From: Palleronia abyssalis
GTDB taxonomy: Bacteria; Pseudomonadota; Alphaproteobacteria; Rhodobacterales; Rhodobacteraceae
DNA length: 64,000 nucleotides
Assembly (NCBI RefSeq): GCF_900302445.1
Contig: NZ_ONZF01000010.1
Location: forward strand, 87,177 to 151,176
Direction: 5' to 3'
Position numbers and translations under genes: made by a program. Under the pieces are notes generated by a model. That model was not told where the DNA came from, did no database searches, and was given only the letters and a program-made list of their open reading frames with translations. Position 1 is the stretch's first letter, and every line of letters starts with the position of its first letter. Below are positions 25,550 through 34,576 of this stretch, piece after piece.

Positions 25550-25694
25550 GGTCGCTCCTTTCGCAAAGGAGTAACTTCAGTACGGTGGCACTGCCCTTGC
25601 CGGAGCACTACCAAATCGTAATGTTGTTTGATTGAACTCAGAGCGCATCCGGTTGACATAATTACAATTATGCGCCTTTGTATTTCGAGTTGCA

Positions 25695-25712
25695 ATAGTA
25701 TATTATCGTATG
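25695..25712. promoter_or_regulatory. TATCGTA box, copy A
   Basis: ATAGTATATTATCGTATG lies about 35 bases before the start at 25746. A closely similar element (TATAcTATCGTA) occurs before the virB operon, and in inverted orientation before mobC. Confidence 0.45.
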
Positions 25713-25745
25713 TATGCTCAACTCCTGTCACGGAGGTTCCTCAGC

Positions 25746-26489
25746 ATGCGCCAGTTACTTAAGAAGCTCCTCCCCTCGGTCGCATTCGCTTTGATCGTGA
25801 CAGGTTCTTCGCTAACGATACCCGCCCGCGCGCAGACATACCCGATCGATTGCGCGATCCTCCTGTGCCTGTCTGGCGGCTGGCCTGCTTCGGTCCCTTG
25901 CGCCCGAGCCCGCGCCGAATTCATCCGGCGGATTACACCTTGGCCGGTGGAACCGCCGCTGCAAATCTGGCGCTGTCCCATGGGCGCGTCCTTTGAGGCC
26001 GCTCCATCATCAAACAATGCAAACCGCATCTTTGATGCGTTCTTCCAAAACAACAGCGCTGGACCGCGACAGTCCTTTCCAGGGCGCGACGCCGCTGACC
26101 CAATTGAAGTTTCTTGGCGCGCTCCAGATGCCCGTGACCTTGTTCCCACCGACCGGACCCTCGGGCTCGTTCAAGATCGCGCAGACATCGATATCAGCGG
26201 GCCGGAATTCAATTTCGTCCGGTCCATTCGCGTATTTGATGTACGGTATGCACGACAGCACGAGTCCGGGCGCGATGGGGACTGTAACCGAAGCGCGACC
26301 GTGGTTCTCGGCACTTACGGGACCCAAGGTGACTTCGCCTGGCAAAGGTCTTCCGTCACTGCTCTTCCTTCGGCTCACGTAGGCCTTGAACGCTGGGGCG
26401 AGCATTGCCCTGGCATTTATCACCGATCCGTCTTCGTCGATTGGCGTGACTATGAGGGCAACTACGGGTTCGAGCAGGTGAACTACTGA
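25746..26489 (+). CDS. Exported protein of unknown function near the transfer region
   Basis: A 247-residue protein with a clear signal peptide (MRQLLKK, hydrophobic core, ARAQ) and several paired cysteines (IDCAILLCLSGGWP, WRCPM, GDCN, EHCP), so it is probably disulfide-bonded in the periplasm. No family is recognised. GGAGG stands nine bases before the ATG. Its position beside the virB genes and its promoter box suggest a transfer-associated protein. Confidence 0.65.
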   Translation: MRQLLKKLLPSVAFALIVTGSSLTIPARAQTYPIDCAILLCLSGGWPASVPCARARAEFIRRITPWPVEPPLQIWRCPMGASFEAAPSSNNANRIFDAFFQNNSAGPRQSFPGRDAADPIEVSWRAPDARDLVPTDRTLGLVQDRADIDISGPEFNFVRSIRVFDVRYARQHESGRDGDCNRSATVVLGTYGTQGDFAWQRSSVTALPSAHVGLERWGEHCPGIYHRSVFVDWRDYEGNYGFEQVNY

Positions 26490-26608
26490 CCTGCCGCCGC
26501 CTAGATTTGTCTATGAAGACGGCTTCTTTGGCGTGTACGACCGCACCGTATACACGTCGCGGTCCACATGCTGTTTGGCGTTTCGGCAACACCGCGGCTT
26601 CGCTCTGT

Positions 26609-26836
26609 TCACCTGTCGTCGCTTCTTCCGATCCTCGTCAGCGCATCGAAGTCGATTTCTTGCTTCTGTTCGTCACTTATATCGGGCCGGGTTTCCGATA
26701 CCTGCTGGGGCCCTTGGACGTCCCACATCACCGCATGTGAGCCTGTACTCCAGCGATAAACCCAACCAACAACACTGCACCCATCGGTCCCGATCAGATT
26801 GGCGATCGCGACGCCCTCACCCTTATCTTCGTTCAC
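26609..26836 (-). CDS. Small conserved-looking protein, 75 residues
   Basis: The peptide starts at a GTG (MNEDKGEGVAIANLIGTDG) and has an aromatic middle (VGWVYRWSTGSHAVMWD) and acidic end. AGGAAG lies some 12 bases upstream. The GTG overlaps by four bases the stop of a short upstream frame, typical of coupled genes. No family recognised. Confidence 0.45.
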   Translation of the reverse strand: MNEDKGEGVAIANLIGTDGCSVVGWVYRWSTGSHAVMWDVQGPQQVSETRPDISDEQKQEIDFDALTRIGRSDDR

Positions 26837-26961
26837 TGTTTACTGACTTCCTGCACTGTGGCGCTGCGAATTGCGGCGTGGGTTTGCAGAGCGTTCACTA
26901 CGACCGCGCGCCGGGCCTCTTTGATGTTGGCTAACTGGTCCTCGAGGAGGGAATGATCATC
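26833..26961 (-). pseudogene. Possible gene fragment lacking a start codon
   Basis: The minus strand reads DDHSLLEDQLANIKEARRAV and on to QEVSKQ, stopping in a GTGA overlap with the 75-residue gene. The composition is protein-like and the overlap argues for coding history, but no ATG, GTG or TTG opens the frame, which meets a stop shortly upstream. A lost start or a frameshift just upstream is possible. Confidence 0.3.
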
Positions 26962-27005
26962 AGACCGGGGAAATGGGTTCCGGGTTTCTCAACAATTCAT
27001 TGACT

Positions 27006-27263
27006 TCAAATCCTGTGGTCGGGCTCCGTGGCGGCTTCGACGATCGCCAGAACCTCGGAGGGGTCAAAGCCGATGGCGCGGGCGAGGACGACCAGTTCGA
27101 CGACGTCGACCCGGCGCTGGCCGCTTTCAATGCGCGCCACGAGGGATTGATGGCACTTGAGCCTGTCCGCCAAATCGTCCTGGCCCAAGCCTGCGCTTTT
27201 ACGCGCATCGACCAACGCCTGGCAGAGTGCCACTTGTCCCTTGCTTCTGATTGTTTTCGCCAC
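27006..27263 (-). CDS. XRE-family helix-turn-helix regulator
   Basis: An 85-residue cytoplasmic DNA-binding protein made essentially of one HTH_XRE domain (LGQDDLADRLKCHQSLVARIESGQRR). Start is GTG at 27263 with AAAGG upstream. A perfect inverted repeat (CGTCACA/TGTGACG) lies directly before the start and another (TATCTA/TAGATA) farther up, suggesting autoregulation. As the only such small regulator beside the virB operon, it is the best candidate for control of transfer. Confidence 0.9.
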   Translation of the reverse strand: MAKTIRSKGQVALCQALVDARKSAGLGQDDLADRLKCHQSLVARIESGQRRVDVVELVVLARAIGFDPSEVLAIVEAATEPDHRI

Positions 27264-27264
27264 G

Positions 27265-27285
27265 CGTCACATACCTTTTGTGACG
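27265..27285. promoter_or_regulatory. Inverted repeat at the XRE gene start
   Basis: CGTCACA, seven bases, TGTGACG: perfect 7-bp arms immediately upstream of the XRE start codon and overlapping its ribosome site. Probable autoregulatory operator. Confidence 0.55.
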
Positions 27286-27306
27286 TCGCTAGCGGATGAA
27301 ATCTGT

Positions 27307-27323
27307 TATCTAAAAAGTAGATA
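27307..27323. promoter_or_regulatory. Second inverted repeat upstream of XRE gene
   Basis: TATCTA, five bases, TAGATA. It sits about 45 bases before the XRE start, where its promoter should be. Confidence 0.4.
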
Positions 27324-27387
27324 TATGAGGGTGTTATCGGCGTCTGGTTTCCATGGGCTGCAAGTCTGATGCTCCCGAAGCTGCCCA

Positions 27388-27681
27388 TCAATCCCCTACC
27401 AATTGCAGAAATCGGCCATAGTCCTCGCTGACTTCGCGCGCTTCCTCGAAAGCGCGGGCGCGTTCGCTGTCGAGGCAACGGAAGTAGCTCTGGATGTCCT
27501 GGATGTAGTCTTCGAAATCGCCACGGATGATGTCCGCATAGTCCCGCGCCGCCTGCGAATCGCTTGGCAGGAAAGGACGGGATGGCGCAAAGCAGGATTC
27601 CGCCAAAACAGGCCCGGGAACGCAGATCAGAAGGGCTATAGCTTGCAATGGGCGCAGGCATGTCAACCTTGGGTTTCTCAA
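27388..27681 (-). CDS. Small exported protein of unknown function
   Basis: A 97-residue protein with a signal peptide (hydrophobic core IALLICVPGPVLA) and a mature part rich in Asp/Tyr/Arg (RDYADIIRGDFEDYIQDIQ) with two cysteines. TTG at 27681 is preferred because AAGGAG lies eight bases upstream; a GTG at 27708 would put that site inside the gene. No family recognised; likely transfer-associated by position. Confidence 0.6.
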   Translation of the reverse strand: MRNPRLTCLRPLQAIALLICVPGPVLAESCFAPSRPFLPSDSQAARDYADIIRGDFEDYIQDIQSYFRCLDSERARAFEEAREVSEDYGRFLQLVGD

Positions 27682-27771
27682 ACCTGTTATCTCCTTGATC
27701 GCGGACACTGGCCGTGACTAGTGTTTGCGTGACCAAACTACAGCCAAAGCACGATATTACATCTTGCGGTT

Positions 27772-27790
27772 GATAATATACTATCGTAAC
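27772..27790. promoter_or_regulatory. TATCGTA box, copy B, before the virB operon
   Basis: GATAATATACTATCGTAAC about 50 bases before the first gene of the virB operon. It may overlap the promoter -10 region. It shares TATAcTATCGTAA with the mobC copy. Confidence 0.5.
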
Positions 27791-27837
27791 TCTGGGCTTC
27801 AAGTGGGAATGCCTGGGGTCGCGCCATTGGAGAAAGC

Positions 27838-28203
27838 GTGAGCCGGGCCATGAACTGGGACATCGAAGCACCAAATGTGGTTACGGAAGCCAGGTTCCGC
27901 GAGCTCGTGGAAAGCGGCTACAGCGCAGAAATCCTGTGCCAGGAGTCGGCACATAAGAAAGGCCCCAGCTATTACGGGGTCTGGATCATGCGCGTTGTCT
28001 CTGATGACGTGGTGGAAAAGCTCCTCGTCACCGCCCGCACGCGGACGACCTACAACGATATCAAGATCCGCGAGTTCAAGACGATCTCTGGCGTGGTGTC
28101 ATTCTTCATTGGCCTTGGCTTTGCACATGTCGACCTGCCGCTTGAGGCGGGGACAAGCCGGAGCCACAAGCTCGCCCCATCAGACAAGGGCGCTGACAAC
28201 TAA
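27838..28203 (+). CDS. Unknown protein heading the virB operon
   Basis: A 121-residue cytoplasmic protein. A central part reads [20 protein letters not shown] and is followed by a basic/aromatic helix region. GTG at 27838 with GGAG five bases upstream was chosen; ATG at 27850 is possible. It overlaps the lytic transglycosylase reading frame downstream, so the two are likely cotranscribed. No family recognised. Confidence 0.6.
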   Translation: MSRAMNWDIEAPNVVTEARFRELVESGYSAEILCQESAHKKGPSYYGVWIMRVVSDDVVEKLLVTARTRTTYNDIKIREFKTISGVVSFFIGLGFAHVDLPLEAGTSRSHKLAPSDKGADN

Positions 28204-28861
28204 CCTCGTCTGTCTCTGGCTGGTCGCAGCACCTGCCTCAGCGCAAATGGTCCTGGTCATGGAGAGCGACGGCTCTCTAACCCCGTCCCGCTCCCAAAGC
28301 AGCTTTGCTCGAAACTACAATGACGGCATCGGTCAGGGTTCGGCGTCCGATGGGATCGCGATCTTCGGCGAGGTAGCGGCCGAGCAAGAGGGAGTCCAAG
28401 TCGCGGTCCTTGCCCGCCCGACTACCCTGCCCCGCGCCGATGTCCTCTCCGGGATACAGACCACGGCCTTGCGCTATGCCGGCCATCCTGGCCTGCGTCG
28501 CGCGGGGCTTTCCGTGACGGATTGGCTGGCTCTCTATCGGGCCAATATCGAGGTTGAGAGCGCTTATCGGCAGGATGCGATTTCAAGTGCAGGTGCCATT
28601 GGTCTTGGTCAGTTGATGCCAGCGACGGCGCGTGATCTGGGCGTCGACCCGCGTGATCCGCTGCAGAACCTCGATGGTTCCGCCCGTTACCTCGCGATGA
28701 TGCTGGAGACGTTCGGCGATCCGCATCTGGCGCTGGCGGCCTACAACGCGGGGCCGGACGCCGTGCGCCAGTACGGCGGCATTCCCCCTTACCGAGAAAC
28801 CCAGAACCACGTGGCCCGCGTCATGGCCGTCCTGGCCCGATTGGAAGGATCAAATTCATGA
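28127..28861 (+). CDS. virB1: VirB1-like lytic transglycosylase
   Basis: The C-terminal half is an SLT domain with catalytic Glu in [10 protein letters not shown] and the motifs [10 protein letters not shown] and [12 protein letters not shown]. It opens peptidoglycan for pilus assembly. A hydrophobic export segment ([15 protein letters not shown]) precedes the mature part. The start is uncertain: ATG at 28127 overlaps the previous gene by 77 bases, while a non-standard CTG at 28193 sits at a more natural overlap. It ends four bases into virB2. Confidence 0.85.
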   Translation: MSTCRLRRGQAGATSSPHQTRALTTNLVCLWLVAAPASAQMVLVMESDGSLTPSRSQSSFARNYNDGIGQGSASDGIAIFGEVAAEQEGVQVAVLARPTTLPRADVLSGIQTTALRYAGHPGLRRAGLSVTDWLALYRANIEVESAYRQDAISSAGAIGLGQLMPATARDLGVDPRDPLQNLDGSARYLAMMLETFGDPHLALAAYNAGPDAVRQYGGIPPYRETQNHVARVMAVLARLEGSNS

Positions 28862-29151
28862 AACAGATTTCAAACCTCTTTGTCGCCTCGCTGGCGCTAT
28901 TCCTGTTCATTGCCGAGCCCGCCCTTGCACAGAGCATCGATCTCTCCCCGATCCAGAGCTTGTTGCAGGGCATTGTCGATGCGCTGACCGGCCCACTAGG
29001 CGTTGTCATCGCGACGCTTGCCGTTCTCGGGGTCTTTCTCAGCTGGTTCTTCAACATCATCGATCTGCGCCAGGCGCTTTGGGTCCTCGTGGGCATCGCC
29101 GGTGTTGCGGCCGCCCCCACAATCGTTGCCGCGGTTTTTGCCGGTGGCTGA
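28858..29151 (+). CDS. virB2: VirB2/TrbC-type pilin subunit
   Basis: A 97-residue protein with a signal peptide ending ALAQ and two hydrophobic helices separated by a short loop (FFNIIDLRQ), the form of the conjugative pilin. It is exported and assembled into the T4SS pilus. ATGA overlap with the transglycosylase gene. Confidence 0.9.
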   Translation: MKQISNLFVASLALFLFIAEPALAQSIDLSPIQSLLQGIVDALTGPLGVVIATLAVLGVFLSWFFNIIDLRQALWVLVGIAGVAAAPTIVAAVFAGG

Positions 29152-29422
29152 GCGCGCGCCTCTCTTTCTCGGCCTCGTGCGCCCGCCAAAGCTTCTGGGC
29201 CTGCCCATCATGTATGCGATGGTCTGGCTCTTTGGCTCGGTGCTCCTGTTCGTCTGGGTCCAGCATATCGCGGTGCTGGCTGTCGCCGCCCTGCTCTATC
29301 CGGTGCTGTGGAAGGCCGCGGATTGGGACCCGCGTTTCATCGACGTGATGATGACGGCGCTGCAGGAAACGCCACCCACGCGAAACCGCAGCATCCATGG
29401 CGGGGACAGCTATGCCCCGTGA
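29144..29422 (+). CDS. virB3: VirB3 inner-membrane protein
   Basis: A 92-residue protein with two membrane helices and the VirB3 signature near the start (LVRPPKLLGLP). GTG at 29144 lies inside the end of virB2. VirB3 partners VirB4 in the inner-membrane complex, and the two genes are adjacent. Confidence 0.9.
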   Translation: MAERAPLFLGLVRPPKLLGLPIMYAMVWLFGSVLLFVWVQHIAVLAVAALLYPVLWKAADWDPRFIDVMMTALQETPPTRNRSIHGGDSYAP

Positions 29423-31787
29423 TGACGCCCGTGATGCTGCGCTCGATGCTCGCACAATGACGCCAGACTGGTATGCGCGCGAGACCCGGCTTGCGCATAT
29501 GCTGCCCTATGTGAGCCTCGTCGACGACCAGACCGTGCGGACCCGGGTGAACGAACTCTTCCGCTGCATCCGGCTCGAGGGAATCAACAGCTACACGACC
29601 GACGATGCCTATCTCGACAAGGTGACGGCGCTCTTTGCCCGCATCGTCGCGCAGCTCGGGCCGGAATTCAGCTATTACGTCCACAAGGTCTCCAAGGCCA
29701 TCAAACCTGATCTGGACTCCATCCGTGAGGACAGCTTCGCCGGCGAGGTGGACCGGCGCTGGCGCGCGAAACTCGAGACCAGCGGGCTCCGCGACAAAAC
29801 ACTGACGCTCACCGTCATTCACCGCCCGCCTCCGAAAAGCCTCCTGCCGTTCCTCAGCCGCAGCGCGCCGGACCGACTGAAGGAGGAGACCCGCAAACGC
29901 CTGCAGCGCCTCGGTGAGGCCGTGAACGTCTTCCTCTCGGGGCTTACCGAGCTCAAGCCGCGCCTGCTGTCAGCCGGATCGGGAGAGTTGGTGGGGTTCC
30001 TGGGCGCGCTGAACACGGGCACCGAGCTGCCGCTCTACCCGGCCAACACCTACGGCTTTCTGTCCTTCAACGTCGCCAATACCCGGGTGACGTTCCACGG
30101 CGATCATTTCGAGCTTTCCGAGGGCGTCGTGGGCCATCGCTACGGCAAGAGTTTCACCATCGGGGAATATTCCGAAGGCACCTCCTGCACCATGTTCGAC
30201 ATGCTGAACCTGCCGGTCGACATGATCGTGACGCACTCCTTCACGCCGATCAATTCGAACCTCATGGCGGGCCGCATCAAGCGGCAAAAGCGCCAGATGC
30301 AGGCCAGCCAGGACGCAGCCCTCTCGCTCCTGGAAGCCCTCGACATCGCCGCCGATGATCTCGAGGCCAAGCGCCAAAGCTTCGGCGAGCATCATATGGT
30401 CGTGACGCTCTTTTGCGAAACGCTGGATGAGCTGCAGACGCTCAGCGCCGAAATCGTGAACGCCGCCGCGACCGAAGGCGTGAAGATGATCGGCGAGCGG
30501 GTCGCCGCCAAGGCGCATTACCTCAGCCAGCACCCCGGCAACCAACCAAAGCGCGTCCGCGCCAGCGCCGTCACCAACCGCAACTTCGCGGATTTTGCGG
30601 CCTTCCACCGGACACAGCTCGGCAAACCTGCAGCACTTACCCCCTGGGGCCGGGTCGTCACATATTTGCCCACGCCGGAGCAGAGCGCCTACCGGTTTTC
30701 CTATCACGAGCAGGGATCGCCCGACAAAGAACCGACCAGCGGCCATACCCTGATCATGGGGCGGCCCGGGTCCGGCAAATCGGTGCTGTCAGCCTTTCTG
30801 ATGACCCAGGCCCGTCGCGCAGGGGCGCGGATCTTCGTCTTCGATTACCGTCTTGGCATGGAGATGGCGGTGCGCGCCAATGGCGGGCGCTACGCGTCCC
30901 TGAACGCCGGTCAGCCCACGGGCCTCAACCCGCTCTGGACAGAGACCGATGCGCGCGGCACCGCCTGGCTCTCGGACTGGCTCACAACGCTGCTCTACCG
31001 CGCTGACAAGCCCCTGACGCCCGCACAGACCAACCGCATCCAGGAAGTCGTGCGCCAGAATGCCCAGGCCACCAATCCGGCCCTGCGGAACTGGCGGGAT
31101 TTCGCATCGCTTTTTGTGTCTACGGATGACGGCGGCGATCTGCACCAGCGCCTGCTCGAGTGGACCGAAGACGGCCGCTACGGCTGGATCTTCGGGCAGA
31201 GCCTCGAGGACACGTTCTCGCTCAAGGGCGATGTCGTGGGCTTCGATCTGACCGGCATTCTCGACAGCGAGGCCGACAAGGAACGGATGGCGGTTCTCTC
31301 CTATCTTTTCCGCCGGGTCGAACGCGAGATCGAGGACCGCCGCCCCACCATCATCGTGATCGACGAGGCCTGGAAGGCCCTCGATAACGCGTATTTCGCC
31401 GAGCGGTTGTCGAACTGGCTGGTGACCGCGCGCAAGCAGAACACCGTCGCGGTGATGATGACGCAATACGCCAGCCAGCTCGAACGCACCCGGACCGGCA
31501 AGACCATCGTCGAAGCCGTTCCGACGCAGATCCTGCTGCCCAATATCCGCGCCAATGCCTCGGACTACGCCATGCTGAACTTCACGGAGAAGGAACTCGA
31601 CGTCCTTCTCAACACCGGCAGCAACAGCCGCCTCGCACTGATCCGCGACGATCAGGGCTCAATCGTCGTCGATGCAGATCTGAGCGCCCTTGGGCCGAAT
31701 CTCACCATCCTTGGCGGCATGGAGAAAGGCGAAGCGCTTGTTGGGGCCGATTACCGCGACCGCCCAGATTTTTGGAGGCTTTCATGA
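29412..31787 (+). CDS. virB4: VirB4 conjugation ATPase
   Basis: A 791-residue ATPase that powers pilus biogenesis and secretion. Walker A is GRPGSGKS near residue 450 and Walker B is IIVIDEAWKAL; the N-terminal CagE/TrbE domain includes the YRFSYH region just before. ATG at 29412 follows GGGGAC and overlaps virB3 by eleven bases. Length is normal. Confidence 0.97.
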   Translation: MPRDDARDAALDARTMTPDWYARETRLAHMLPYVSLVDDQTVRTRVNELFRCIRLEGINSYTTDDAYLDKVTALFARIVAQLGPEFSYYVHKVSKAIKPDLDSIREDSFAGEVDRRWRAKLETSGLRDKTLTLTVIHRPPPKSLLPFLSRSAPDRLKEETRKRLQRLGEAVNVFLSGLTELKPRLLSAGSGELVGFLGALNTGTELPLYPANTYGFLSFNVANTRVTFHGDHFELSEGVVGHRYGKSFTIGEYSEGTSCTMFDMLNLPVDMIVTHSFTPINSNLMAGRIKRQKRQMQASQDAALSLLEALDIAADDLEAKRQSFGEHHMVVTLFCETLDELQTLSAEIVNAAATEGVKMIGERVAAKAHYLSQHPGNQPKRVRASAVTNRNFADFAAFHRTQLGKPAALTPWGRVVTYLPTPEQSAYRFSYHEQGSPDKEPTSGHTLIMGRPGSGKSVLSAFLMTQARRAGARIFVFDYRLGMEMAVRANGGRYASLNAGQPTGLNPLWTETDARGTAWLSDWLTTLLYRADKPLTPAQTNRIQEVVRQNAQATNPALRNWRDFASLFVSTDDGGDLHQRLLEWTEDGRYGWIFGQSLEDTFSLKGDVVGFDLTGILDSEADKERMAVLSYLFRRVEREIEDRRPTIIVIDEAWKALDNAYFAERLSNWLVTARKQNTVAVMMTQYASQLERTRTGKTIVEAVPTQILLPNIRANASDYAMLNFTEKELDVLLNTGSNSRLALIRDDQGSIVVDADLSALGPNLTILGGMEKGEALVGADYRDRPDFWRLS

Positions 31788-31951
31788 TCCGTATTCTTGT
31801 CGCTTTGGCTGCGCTCGGCGCTTTGGCCTCCTGCGCCCAGTATCAGGAACCGCAGGCCAATTGCTTCTCCTTCCTGGCCTCGACTGCCCCCGTCGCGCCT
31901 GATTGCACCTTCACGCCCCTTGGCGCGCCGGAGGGCGACATTGAAGTCTAG
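31784..31951 (+). CDS. virB7: VirB7-like small lipoprotein
   Basis: A 55-residue lipoprotein: hydrophobic signal, lipobox LASC (Cys17), then a proline-rich, two-cysteine tail (ANCFS, PDCTF). GGAGG upstream; the ATG overlaps the virB4 stop. In T4SSs VirB7 is a small outer-membrane lipoprotein that stabilises VirB9. The assignment rests on size, lipobox and position. Confidence 0.75.
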   Translation: MIRILVALAALGALASCAQYQEPQANCFSFLASTAPVAPDCTFTPLGAPEGDIEV

Positions 31952-33095
31952 CCTGCCTCATATCCTGGCACTTTGCCTGCTGCCAGGTCTCGCCTTGTCT
32001 CAAGGCGTGCCGACCAATGACAGTGGGCTGACCGCGCGTGACATCGTCGAGACAGGCGATCGCGAGGCAGACTTGGCTGTTCAGGCCGACAAGCTTGCAG
32101 TGCGCGAACTCATCGCCGAGATCGAACGGGAGCAGCTGGAAACCCTGCAACGCATCCTCGATGCCCAGACCAGCTTCGGCGGTCAGGGCTTGCCGGCTAT
32201 GGTCTCGGGGCTGGAAAGCGGCAGCGGCGATCCCGACCGCTCGGTGGCAGCGGTCTATGGCACGGGCGAGATCGATCCCAATCCCGGCGGTGAACAGATG
32301 TTTGGGGATGCGTCTGAGACCATCGAGCAGCTCATCATCCGCGTGGCTCAGGAGACCAGCGGCTTTGCGGGTGTTGGCCGCGCAGGGCTCTCGCCCGTCC
32401 AGTGGCGCGCGTTGCTGCAAGCGCTGATCTGGCAGGAGAGCCGGTTTACGATTGGGGCACGGTCTCCCGTCGGCGCCTATGGTCTCACCCAGATCATGCC
32501 GGGCACGGCCAGCGATCTGGGCATCAACCCGGAATATTACGACAGCCCCTACCTTCAGGTGCATGGCGGCGCGCGCTATCTCGCAACACAGCTCAACACC
32601 TTCGACGGCAATATCATCAATGCGCTCGCGGCCTATAACGCGGGACCCGGCCGGGTGTTCGAATATGGTGGCGTGCCGCCCTTTGCCGAAACCCAGCACT
32701 ACGTGTCGGTCATCCCTGAACGCTACAATCTCTATCTGAGCCGTATCGGCGGGATCGAAGCGCTCGGCACGATCGATCCCGCACTCTTGGCCAACGCAAA
32801 CCTCTCGATCACGGGCCATGGGGCAGCGTTCTACGGCAACAATTCCCCAGCCGCGATCCGCCAAGCCGCGCTGCGCATCTCCGACATCGTCGAGCGGATT
32901 TCCGAGACAGAGGATGTGCATGAGAGCATCGCGCTCAACACCTATGCCCGCGCCGAACTCGTGCGCCTCGTCGCGGCCCGCATCCGGCTTCAGGCGGCAC
33001 GCACCCGCGTTCTTTCCGCCGAGGAACTGGCCCAGGCCAGCGCCCGTATGGCCGAGGGCGCGTTCATGGACTTTACGATCAGGGAGATTGAATGA
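31941..33095 (+). CDS. Second lytic transglycosylase in the virB operon
   Basis: A 384-residue exported protein with a central SLT domain ([38 protein letters not shown]) and extra helical regions on each side, one predicted to be a coiled coil (ELIAEIEREQLETLQRIL). TTG at 31941 with GGAGG six bases before it gives a good signal peptide (ALCLLPGLALSQG). It is larger than VirB1 and distinct from the one at 28 kb. Having two is unusual for one virB operon. Confidence 0.9.
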   Translation: MKSSLPHILALCLLPGLALSQGVPTNDSGLTARDIVETGDREADLAVQADKLAVRELIAEIEREQLETLQRILDAQTSFGGQGLPAMVSGLESGSGDPDRSVAAVYGTGEIDPNPGGEQMFGDASETIEQLIIRVAQETSGFAGVGRAGLSPVQWRALLQALIWQESRFTIGARSPVGAYGLTQIMPGTASDLGINPEYYDSPYLQVHGGARYLATQLNTFDGNIINALAAYNAGPGRVFEYGGVPPFAETQHYVSVIPERYNLYLSRIGGIEALGTIDPALLANANLSITGHGAAFYGNNSPAAIRQAALRISDIVERISETEDVHESIALNTYARAELVRLVAARIRLQAARTRVLSAEELAQASARMAEGAFMDFTIREIE

Positions 33096-33904
33096 TGGGA
33101 CATATTCTCATGAAGACGGCCTTAGCCACGACTCTTGGGATTGGCCTGCATCTCTACACCCTGTCCCCTGCCGCAGCGCAGGGCGTGCCCGTCGTCGACA
33201 CCCAGAATATCGCGCAAAACATCCAGCAGCTCCGGCAGATGATCGAAGACGAGATCCTGCAGAACGAGCAGCTGACGCAGCTCCGCGAACAGCTCGGCCT
33301 TCTCACGGATCAACTCGCGGAGCTGGAAAGAACCTATGAAGCGCTCACCCGACTTGCCGAGCTTCCCGAAATCATCCGGACGGAAATGGAAGACGAGTTG
33401 AACGGTCTACTCGACCAGGAGTTCGGGGACATCCTCGCCACGATTGAGGCGATCAAGACTGGGGATTTCTCGGGCCTCTCGGGCTCCGGCGCAGGCGAAA
33501 TCGAAACCCAGATGGACCGGGTGCTGGCCGATCTCGGCTTCGATGAAGACACGCTCTCGGAAATGGCCACCAGCGGCAATCCCGGGGCCAACCGTGTGGC
33601 CACGCAGGCAACAACCGGCGCGCTCGTCTCAGCCGCCGCCCAGAACAGCTATGAAGATGCCGGCCAATCGCTCGAGCGGGTCGACCGCCTTGTCAGGCTC
33701 ATCGACGACATGGAAGAGCTCAAGCAAAGCGTCGATCTCAACACGCGCGTGACAGCTGAATTGGCCATCGCCCTCGTGGCGATGTGGCAGCTGGAAGCGA
33801 TTCAAACCGTGGGCGATGGCACCGGCGGCGTGATCGATGCCGCCACCATCGCCGAAGAGCAGCGCTTCATGGATTTCACCTTGCCAGACCTCCGGGCAGA
33901 CTGA
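33092..33904 (+). CDS. virB5: VirB5-type minor pilus protein
   Basis: A 270-residue exported protein, almost all helical, with a long coiled coil (QQLRQMIEDEILQNEQLTQL). Size, composition and position between virB4/7 and virB8 match VirB5/TrbJ. It would sit at the pilus tip. The start has two ATGs; the first overlaps the preceding stop. The second in-frame ATG at 33110 is also possible. Confidence 0.82.
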   Translation: MMGHILMKTALATTLGIGLHLYTLSPAAAQGVPVVDTQNIAQNIQQLRQMIEDEILQNEQLTQLREQLGLLTDQLAELERTYEALTRLAELPEIIRTEMEDELNGLLDQEFGDILATIEAIKTGDFSGLSGSGAGEIETQMDRVLADLGFDEDTLSEMATSGNPGANRVATQATTGALVSAAAQNSYEDAGQSLERVDRLVRLIDDMEELKQSVDLNTRVTAELAIALVAMWQLEAIQTVGDGTGGVIDAATIAEEQRFMDFTLPDLRAD

Positions 33905-33921
33905 TCGTGGGGGCATGACGG

Positions 33922-34575
33922 GTGGCGACTGAACTAGAAATCATCGAGGAAGAACTGGTCTATGGTGCCTTACGCCGCGAACGGCTCTGGCAACGCCTTG
34001 GCCTGATGGGCCTTGTCTTCGGTATCATCGGCTGTCTGAGTGCCGCGGCTGTCTCGATCCTCGATGTCGACCCGCCCCCCGTCGTTGTCCCCTATGATCC
34101 CGCCACCGGCTTTGCACTCCCCGAGGCCTCGGTGGGCGCTTCCTCGGTGACCGCCAACCAGGCGATCATCGAGGCGGAGGTCTTCCGCTATGTGACCGAC
34201 CGGGAGATCTACAATCAGCTCGACAACGATCTGCGCATCCGCAGCGTCCTGCGCCGCTCGGACGGGGCCGCCGAGAGCGGGCTGCGCAAGATATGGAACA
34301 GCGCAAATGAGAACTATCCGCCGACCGTCTATGGCCCCAATGCTCGGCTCGACGTGGAAATCCTCAGCATCAACCGGATCGGAACCAACCGCGCGACGGT
34401 GCGCCTGCGCAAGCGCCTGACGTCCATTAACGGAGCCCAGACCGGCCTCTTCACTGCGACGCTTCTCTTCGAGTTCCGCCCGGAGACCCGCCGCTCCATC
34501 GATGAGGTCTGGACCAACCCCTTCGGCTTCACCGTGCGCGAATATTCCATCCGCTCCGACAGATTGGAGAATTAG
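33922..34575 (+). CDS. virB8: VirB8 inner-membrane scaffold
   Basis: A 217-residue protein with a short cytoplasmic start, one membrane helix (about 27-47) and a periplasmic NTF2-like domain; VTANQAIIEAEVFRYVTDRE and NPFGFTVREY fit the family. GTG start at 33922. VirB8 nucleates the core with VirB9 and VirB10, the next two genes. Confidence 0.92.
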   Translation: MATELEIIEEELVYGALRRERLWQRLGLMGLVFGIIGCLSAAAVSILDVDPPPVVVPYDPATGFALPEASVGASSVTANQAIIEAEVFRYVTDREIYNQLDNDLRIRSVLRRSDGAAESGLRKIWNSANENYPPTVYGPNARLDVEILSINRIGTNRATVRLRKRLTSINGAQTGLFTATLLFEFRPETRRSIDEVWTNPFGFTVREYSIRSDRLEN

Positions 34576-34576
34576 T

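Larger units (their letters stand above)
25442..25745. other. Intergenic between the metal island and transfer region
   Basis: AT-rich towards 25.7 kb, where base composition changes. It holds a possible short peptide on the minus strand (25490-25549), a TTGACA hexamer near 25652 and one copy of the TATCGTA box. Nothing else is recognised. Confidence 0.5.

Noticed and set aside
26960..27874. A 304-codon minus-strand frame
   Set aside because: It overlaps the XRE gene and the small exported gene in a different frame, and those have recognisable features and ribosome sites.
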